The position numbers and the translations under genes were made by a program. A DNA stretch of 64,000 bases from contig CM029654.1 in the NCBI GenBank assembly GCA_017311315.1, positions 21,473,879 to 21,537,878 on the forward strand. The letters run 5' to 3'. Below are positions 57,431 through 64,000 of this stretch, piece by piece. How positions within the stretch are numbered: the first letter of the stretch is position 1; each line of letters starts with the position of its first letter. The DNA is from Dendrocalamus latiflorus. Its lineage: Eukaryota > Streptophyta > Magnoliopsida > Poales > Poaceae. The notes beneath the pieces are model-generated. The model saw only the letters and a program-made list of their open reading frames with translations. It searched no databases and was not told where the DNA came from.

Positions 57431-58224
57431 ATAAATGTGACTTAATGCAAACAAAGGAATGAGCTAGAAAGAGGCAATCTGAAATTGAGATGAATAACTA
57501 GCTCTTTTGCACTAAGTATTAGGAGAGACGCTAGCCAATTGCAATAGTTATAAATGTAAGGGCACCAGATTGCTCTATGAGAATAAGTACACAAGCTGAA
57601 AATATGAACTAGGGTGTTCCACAGAGTTTCGGCCAACACTTTTTATTTTCACTTTGTCTTGATCAAATCGCAGGAAACTTTCAGGGTTTTTTTAACTATG
57701 CCATGGCTTACTCCTTTTTTTTAAGTTTGGTCGAACTAGTGTTGTGTTCCCTTTGCACAAATTCAAGAATTCAGCAAGCGTAAATAGTGCTCAAGAACAG
57801 CCCTAACAGCAATATCAAAAGCTAGTCTCAATTGATGAAGCTAGGGTTTGTCACAAGCAGTGATTTTTTTAAGCCAAACCGCAGCTAACTCTCGGTTTTG
57901 AAGGAAGTGGATACTATCACAAACTCTCCCAAAAAGAGAATTCGGATTCAAAAGTAAATGCAATTTACTATTTTTGGTTGCTAATTGAGGGATTCAATCA
58001 GCAATTTTCTAGGGTTTATATGGACACAAAGATCAAGCTACGCAAAGGAAACACACGGATCAGCACTAAAACAAAACTCTAATAGACGAAGACTTAACAA
58101 AACGCACAAGAAATGAACAGATTAAACTATGGTTTTGGTATTGCAATTTTCGGTTTGATGGACGAAAGGACAGAAAACGAATCTAACTACGGGTAAAGAA
58201 GTTCTCACCGAGTAAACCTAGAAT
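57431..58224 (-). mobile_element. Internal remnant left of the minus-strand LTR
   Basis: By position this is leader and internal DNA of the retroelement whose LTR is at 58236-59324. No gag or pol motif is readable, and no second LTR lies to the left, so the element is truncated. Confidence 0.45.
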
Positions 58225-58234
58225 CTGATACCAC
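58225..58234 (-). promoter_or_regulatory. Primer binding site, minus strand
   Basis: The minus strand reads TGGTATCAGA, matching the initiator tRNA-Met site, immediately beyond the LTR end at 58236. Confidence 0.75.
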
Positions 58235-58235
58235 A

Positions 58236-59324
58236 TGATACGGGGAGGGGTCCCGATCTTCTCAGTGAGGAACCGTGGATAGTTGATGCGAAGTAGACGA
58301 TGTCGCTAGTTGAACACTCGCGCCAATGCACGAACCCTCAACTCTTCGGAATACGCCCAAAACACATTGGATAGTTGTTTGTCACGAGACCACAAATGAC
58401 GAACGCCAAATCCCCAATTCCCAATGGAACGACGGCTTGACCTTGAATTGCAGAACGAACAATGGATCGCCTAGTTCTCTCTCAAAGTCCTCACATGAAC
58501 TCTGATGTTGAAAGAACAAGCAATAGCTATGTTTCAATCTTATGCATAAAGTTGGTCTCCCCCTAAAGGCTGCCAATACAAGGCTTATATAGCCCCTTGG
58601 GACGTCCATATGGTCCCCAAACCAATTACAACTCAACCCTATATGGTTTTGGATACGAACTCTCACAAAAAGGAAACTATATTTTTCACCCGTCATCTTG
58701 TTTCAGTCATAACTTTTTATCCGTGACGAATTTGAAGGTGGGACCAGATCCATTGTGTAGCCCTTGAAATTGTCTTTCCAACAAGTACAAGAACACCTGA
58801 ATCGGACTCTGTTTGTGAAAGTTATGGCCTTTTTAGTAACTGCCTGTCAGGCTATCCCGAACCGAATCCGAATTGAATTCTGAGTTGAATCCGAGTTTGA
58901 ATTGGGTTGAGCACATGGGAAGTCCGAATTTGGCTTGAAAATCTTATCCAAAACTTGTAGTTTAAGTCCTTGGGCTTCTCCCCTTTTGCTCTCCCACTGC
59001 ATGGGCTTCTTTCCTCCTTGATCAGCTGCATGGGTTGCTTGGCTTTCTCCTTTCCATTCCCATGGGCTTTGAGCTTTTTGTTCTTGATAGCAAATATGAT
59101 TAACCTCCTTGTGCTTCTCCATTGCTGTGGCCCCGGAATCATCATAATATTCAAACCTAATAATAAACAAGAATTTGGCATAAGGTAGTATATCGTTCCC
59201 ATGAATAGAAGGAAATTTATTAAGCAACAAATTCACCTGACAATATTTAATGCGGCTCAATACTTCTTTTCAGTGAAATAATGTATTTGATTGAAAAGTA
59301 CTAATCATGTGCGTATCCGCATCA
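58236..59324 (-). repeat. Minus-strand 5' LTR, 1089 bp
   Basis: On the minus strand it starts TGATGCGGATACG and ends CCGTATCA, giving inverted TGATRCGG ends, and a GGCTATATAAGCC box lies near 58582-58594. The frames in it are not genes. No matching 3' LTR is in the window. Confidence 0.7.
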
Positions 59325-59446
59325 CACCGGCTAATGTTGCAAGTTTGCTAGTGAATTTTTTAAAATAATCATTTTTTATTCGGTATCACAAAATTATACC
59401 TATGAATTTTTTTTACAGTTTTAACCGTATCTCGCCGCATGGATGG
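59325..59446. other. Unassigned AT-rich spacer
   Basis: Nothing recognisable between the LTR end and the tandem repeats. Confidence 0.3.
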
Positions 59447-59670
59447 GCGACTTAGGCTAGTCGTCCAACTGTTGGGAAACACGTGTCCAAGTTGTCCAAC
59501 CGTTGAGAAACACATGTCCAAGTCGCCCAACCGTTGGGCGACACGTCCATGTCGTCCAACGGTTGGATGACAAGTTCATATCGCCCAATGGTTGGGCGAC
59601 TTGGACCATAGTCATCGAACTGTTGGGCAACTTTGTCCCTATCGTCCAATAGTTGGGCGACTAGGGGGTA
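59447..59670. repeat. Tandem repeat, about 30-bp palindromic units, seven copies
   Basis: Units of the form TCGCCCAACCGTTGGGCGAC recur at about 59461, 59492, 59523, 59552, 59581, 59613 and 59642. Each unit is an imperfect palindrome. The minus-strand open frame through it is a by-product of the repeat. Confidence 0.85.
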
Positions 59671-59718
59671 TATACCGAAGCTATATGGCCGGGGGGCACG
59701 CCCGTGCCTCATTCGCTC

Positions 59719-59879
59719 GAGAGAAAAAGAAAGGAAGAGGGAGAAGGGGAGAAGAGAAAGAGAGCAGAGGAGGAAAAGAGAGCAAAGGAGGGAGAGGAGA
59801 AGAGAAGAGGGGGAAGAGGAGGGGAGGAGGAGAGGGAAGAGGGGAGGAGGAGAGGAGAGGGAGGGGAAGAGAGGAGGGA
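59719..59879 (+). repeat. Polypurine tract of about 160 bp
   Basis: Almost only G and A on the plus strand, with two C interruptions near 59766 and 59784. It produces long Lys/Glu/Arg-rich and Ser/Pro/Leu-rich frames that are not genes. Confidence 0.9.
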
Positions 59880-60378
59880 TATGTGCATCGACGACAGTGA
59901 GTTTTCTGTATTTTTTGTACAATTATTTTTGAAACATGATAGGATAGCAATTAAAATTATTAAATTTTTAGTTTAGAAACTAACGGTAATTTAGTTGTTA
60001 ATAATTGTATTGCCATTTAGATTGCTCTGTTGTGCATTTGAAGGCCCAGTTAATTTTGTTAGTCGCTTATAAATTGTAAACTTTGTAATAAGTATTGTTA
60101 ATTATTAGAATAACTAATAGGCATCGAAAGATTTAAAATTGTTCGTGATGATTAGAATAGTACGTAATGATTTAAGATTACGCGTAGCGATTAAAATTGT
60201 ATGTGACAATTTAAATAGCATTTTAGTTGTAAAAATGCACAAATGACTAAAATAAAATTCAGGGATCCTGCAGGGATGCCTCAGTATAATTCATTTAATT
60301 ATTATACTTAAGATTTACTTTCTGTTATATCTATAAGTGATTGTGTCGTAATTGCTAGCTTAAAATCGATTTGCAGAT

Positions 60379-61066
60379 ATGGGTCGCGACCTTGGTGGTT
60401 CGGACTGGGCTTTCGACTTGCTGGACCAGCGTGTCGACACACAACACCATGTGAGCCATCGTGTCCCATATATCGAGGACAGGGACAGGAGACCGAGTTA
60501 GGGGTGGTCTGTACGTGGACACCTCGACGGGTTGAGACTAGACCCACGCTGGAGAGACAAGTTTGTATACAAAGTATGGCACGTCTTTTTATGATATTTT
60601 CATTATGTACTTTTTATGATATTTTCATTATGTACTTACTTTTTCATGCTTTTGTAGGGTGAGTGATACCGACCTTCAACTCTTCGCGCGAATGGTGGAG
60701 GCCACTGATGAGGACGGCGCTCTAGTGGAGGTCCAGGCCCGCCCAGAGTGGTCACAACGGTTCCCGTTTGACTGGTCATTGCTGACAGCTCTATTGTACC
60801 AGTGGCAGCTTGAGAAGCACATGTTCCACCTCCCATTCAGAGAGATAGCCCCCACTCTGCAGGACGTCGCGATGCTACTCGGTCTGCCTATAGTGGGAGA
60901 GGCTACCTCCTCGGAGGATGTGCCTAGCAATTGGCGTGATGACCTGCTGCACAAGTTTGATGGGATTCTCCAGCCGAGGCCACCGCAACGTACCAGGCCT
61001 TCTCGGTGCGATAGAAGCATTGCTCGCCAAAACAAACGGCACATGAACAATGCCTGGATTATTTGA
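60379..61066 (+). pseudogene. Plant mobile domain (PMD) protein fragment
   Basis: The first part (ATG 60379; MGRDLGGSDW, LLDQRVDTQHHVSHRV) has a stop near 60498. A likely intron (GTATAC at 60562 to TAG at about 60657) leads into VSDTDLQLFARMVEA, then FDWSLLTALLYQW, HMFHLPFREIAPTLQDVAML and LGLPIVGEA. The FHLP-x-E-x-TPTLQDVAxLLGLP signature marks the plant mobile domain (often labelled aminotransferase-like), spread by transposons and shared with the MAIN/MAIL proteins. Only the N-terminal third of the usual domain is present before a stop at 61064-61066. It is probably element-borne, with the repeats at 59447-59879 upstream. Confidence 0.7.
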
Positions 61067-61396
61067 CAGCCCTTGCCATCATCGGCCGCCAGATCTACAA
61101 CAAGCAAAGACGTGCAGGACCAGGGCGACGGCTGAGCCGCTCCGTGTGAGGGCCCGACGGCGGCGAGGAGGTGATAGGGGGGCGGGAGGAGAAGAGAGCA
61201 TGCGGGGCAGCGGCGGAAAGGCAGAAGCGGGAGATGGGATCGCGAGAGAGGAGCCGAGCGGGGAGTCGCGAGGAAGCGAGGGGGAGGTGGCGGGAGCGAC
61301 GCCAGCTCCGAAGACAACAAGATCGAAAGGGAGGAGGGCAAGGGTGAGAGAAAGGGAATACCGGCAGTCATAGGAATTCTGTAATCCGCTTCCTAG
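61067..61396. other. GC-rich interval without supported gene
   Basis: Arginine- and glycine-rich frames on both strands reflect base composition. No motif recognised. Confidence 0.35.
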
Positions 61397-62130
61397 CTCA
61401 GAATGAGCAACCTCGTGAAAATATGTCCAGAATGCTCAAAAGGAAAAACAGTAACAAATAAAAATGTGTTAGCAACTCGGTTCACGCCTATATATGCAGA
61501 TCCTTAAGAAGCACAAAACATAATGTTTACCATAAAAATGTAATATCGACAGGGACTATTATTGTGACAGTCACTGCATACTTTGCTTATGAATTAAACA
61601 TACCTCAAGGCAGAATGCATCCTGTCCAGTTTAGTGAATATACTCAGTCCAAGAAAAAAGTTTTATGAATATACTCGCAACAGAGAAACCATTGGCCAAG
61701 GGACCAAGGCACATCACCCTAATGATTGATCTTGTGTCCTAGTGCCAAATGAGATACTAAAAGTTGCAAAAGAACGGAAATTAATTTTTTATACGTTTTT
61801 ATGCAAAATTTACAAACTTAAGAAACAAAGAGATTATAGAAAATTGAACAAATCCAAAATATAAATAAGTATCATCAAGATTTCTTAATTACAGATTTTT
61901 GGGCAAATTTGAACGTGTGAAATATACAAAATAATAATAAAATGCAGACACGAAAGGCCAAGACATAACAAAAATATGAAAATTAGTGACATGGATATTA
62001 TCTAAAAAATATATGATAAAAGGAAGGAAATAGGTGGTAGTAATAAAGTATATAAATTCTCCCAATTTTGTTTACAAATTTAAACATCCATAACATATTT
62101 CAAATAAATTAAATCATGAAAGTACTAAGT
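61397..62130. repeat. Direct duplication, copy 1
   Basis: AT-rich noncoding DNA that matches 62618-63792 in order: GAATGAGCAACCTCG, AATGCTCAAAAG, ACAGTAACAAA, GTCACTGCATA and TATAAATTCTCCC blocks. No open frame or element ends were recognised. Confidence 0.7.
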
Positions 62131-62617
62131 CTTTTGTTTATTGTTATAAATGGAATTTTGTTGTTTTGGGAATTTCATTTTATGAAATCCGTTAGATAAA
62201 GTTTTTCTTAGCAGCTTCTACGTTTTCTGACACTTTTATATTTTACCTTTTAAATGTGATCTTTATGGTTCTATGCGATTCTATATTTGTTTTCTAATTT
62301 TATATACTTCTTTATTCTATATTTATTTTATAACTTTATATACTTCTTAAAAATTACTTAAACAAATTTCTGAAAGTGTATTCAGCTACGATTAATTGGT
62401 TAACAAAAATGCTTTTTATACCCTGGTATGTACCCCTCATAAATCTATTGTACGTCATCTACAAACTCATATTCACTTCTTCGCATCCACCTTCTGCCCT
62501 CTGTTTATCAAACTACCTATTTTCTTTTCTGCTGTTGAAATTTTCTAAGACGAAGTATGTCTTGGAGGAAAAAAGCAATGTATAAATGTTAATGGAACAC
62601 TCAAGGACATTTGCTTG
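62131..62617. other. AT-rich spacer between the duplicated copies
   Basis: No supported gene; the short open frame at 62376-62585 has no features of a protein. Confidence 0.35.
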
Positions 62618-63792
62618 CTCGGAATGAACAGCCTCGGGAATACATGTCAAGAATGCTCAAAAGAAAATACAGTAACAAACAAAATTGTGTTAACAACTCC
62701 ATTCAAGCCTATATATGTGTTGTTCACCGATAGATCCCTATGAAGCACAAAAATAATGTTTATCATCAAACAAAATGTAATATCAATAAGGAATACAATC
62801 GTAATAGTCACTGCATATACTTTGCTTATGATTTAGACATACTTCAATGCTGAATCATGCATGTCATTTTATGCCAAATGCACCAAATGCATTCTGTTCA
62901 GTTTAGTGAATATACTAAATCTCAGAAAACAAAACAATGGTTTCATGAATAGGGTGTGGCTCAGGTGCTGGGGGCACAGCACATAGCGCGTGCGGGGTGT
63001 CCCCAGCACCCGCCATGTGTCCCCCAAGGCACAAAAAATTTCCGAAAAATTCAAAAAAAAATACTTACAAAATCCGAAAAATTGTAAAAAGTACTTTTTG
63101 TAAAAATACTTTTATCAAAAAGTATTTTTAAGTACTTAAAAAAAATACTTTTTAATAAAAGTATAAATCAAAAAAATTTAAGTACTTACAAAAAAATAAT
63201 ACTTTTTATACTTTAAAAGTACTTTTTACAATTTTTCGGATTTTGTAAGTTATTTTTTGAATTTTTCGGAAATTTTTTGTGCCTTGGGGACACGTGGCGG
63301 GTGCTGGGGGCACCCCCGCACGCGCTATGTGCTGTGCCCCCAGCACCTGAGCCGCACCCTCATGAATATACTCGCAACAAAGATGTCATGGGCCAAGTCA
63401 CATCACCCTAATCAGCTACTAAAAGTTGCAAAGAATGGAAACTAAAGTTTCTTCTGTATAGAAATTTACAAAATATAAAACACAAGAAGTTATAGAAAAC
63501 AAAACAAAACCAAAAACTCCAAAGGATAAATAGGTATCATCAAACTTTCTAAAATTACAATTTTTGGGGAAATTTAAATGAGATAAATATTAAGAAATGA
63601 TAAGAAAATGCAAACAATAAAGGCTAAAACATAACAAAAATATGAAAATAAGAAGTTTATGACAGATATAAGATCTAAAAATATACGATAAAAGGGGGGG
63701 GGGGGATCGTGGTAGTAATATAAAAAATATAAATTCTCCCTATTTTGCTTAAATTTAAAATGTCATAAAATCTTTCAAATAAATTAAATCTA
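62618..63792. repeat. Direct duplication, copy 2, interrupted by a MITE
   Basis: Matches copy 1 at an offset of about 1.22 kb, apart from small changes, a G run (63695-63706) and the MITE at 62952-63359. Removing the MITE restores collinearity. Confidence 0.7.
62952..63359. mobile_element. Foldback Mutator-type MITE, 408 bp, perfect 9-bp target duplication
   Basis: Ends GGGTGTGGCTCAGGTGCTGG and minus strand GGGTGCGGCTCAGGTGCTGG. TCATGAATA flanks both sides (62943-62951 and 63360-63368). Almost the whole element is one palindrome, with GC-rich outer arms of about 90 bp and an AT-rich centre of AAAAGTACTT-type words. A 9-bp duplication is the Mutator superfamily signature. Near-identical arms indicate a recent insertion. 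The two short frames starting MNFSEIFCALG on opposite strands are the mirror images of its arms, not genes. Confidence 0.9.
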
Positions 63793-64000
63793 TATTATAG
63801 AATTCAATTCTAACTATTTTAGGAAAACTTAATTTGACAGGGGTTATTTTTTTACTTATGAAATGTCTTTGTCCGGTTCCTTTTTTGGCTTGAAAAAATT
63901 GATTGCAGAATAGTGAACCAGAATAAAAGGATTTTATCATGCTGATCATTTTACACGTCAAGACAGTAATGACTAACTCAGAAATAAAAATTTATAGTAC
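63793..64000. other. AT-rich right edge, nothing recognised
   Basis: No gene, repeat or regulatory site that I can support. Confidence 0.3.

Noticed and set aside
58382..59260. Minus-strand frames of 104-137 codons as genes
   Set aside because: They lie within an LTR with clear ends, primer site and TATA box and show no domain.
59452..59976. Lys/Glu-rich and Ser/Pro/Leu-rich frames on both strands
   Set aside because: By-products of the purine tract and the tandem repeat.
62869..63445. Two short frames starting with the same peptide on opposite strands, suggesting a duplicated small gene
   Set aside because: They are the two mirror-image arms of the foldback MITE.

Overview
This is eukaryotic nuclear DNA from a grass (Poaceae). 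The evidence is a plant-type, intron-rich synaptotagmin gene, plant Ty3/gypsy chromoviruses, CACTA elements carrying TNP2-type transposase, an mPing-like Tourist MITE, a MITE sitting inside (TA)n as rice Micron elements do, and a plant mobile domain fragment. I cannot fix the genus. No rRNA, functional tRNA, CRISPR array or bacterial-type operon is visible. About 80 percent of the window is transposable-element DNA in nested layers, and only one locus looks like an ordinary host gene.

Layout, left to right. 1-3320 holds two CACTA ends; the second carries a histone H3 gene fragment with its promoter. 4131-9982 is a decayed Ty3/gypsy element on the plus strand. 9983-12610 holds two LTR pieces in inverted orientation. 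12998-13592 is a Micron-like MITE inside (TA)n. 13683-15560 is a large foldback element built from two consecutive palindromes. 15824-23212 is minus-strand LTR material cut by a solo LTR (20815-22804). 23524-27378 is a minus-strand retroelement with primer binding site and short gag, cut by another solo LTR (24259-26654). 27379-32020 is a gag-only gypsy element with a 2.8-kb 3' LTR. 32021-33673 is a further LTR and 33800-34510 a LINE fragment. 35540-36097 is a CACTA end. 36268-38502 is a bounded non-autonomous CACTA element holding a tandem pair of hairpins, a captured coiled-coil ORF and a nested MITE. 39419-41483 is a third solo LTR, inverted relative to the first. 41631-42307 is a hAT-type element.

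The host gene spans 42876-56132 on the plus strand: 13 exons encoding a synaptotagmin (one membrane anchor, SMP domain, two C2 domains; about 562 residues), close to Arabidopsis SYT4/SYT5. Its introns hold at least four MITEs or MITE-like hairpins, a Reina-like gypsy fragment with the order pol-LTR-gag, and an antisense LINE. The exon 2 donor appears to lack one G, which would shift the frame if real.

Downstream, 56300-59324 is LTR-type repeat, including a minus-strand LTR with primer binding site. 59447-61066 carries short palindromic tandem repeats, a long purine tract and a plant mobile domain fragment. 61397-63792 is a direct duplication, one copy of which contains a foldback Mutator-type MITE with a perfect 9-bp target duplication. 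The most informative signals are the exact target-site duplications, which set element boundaries and nesting order, and the two CACTA elements carrying host sequence.
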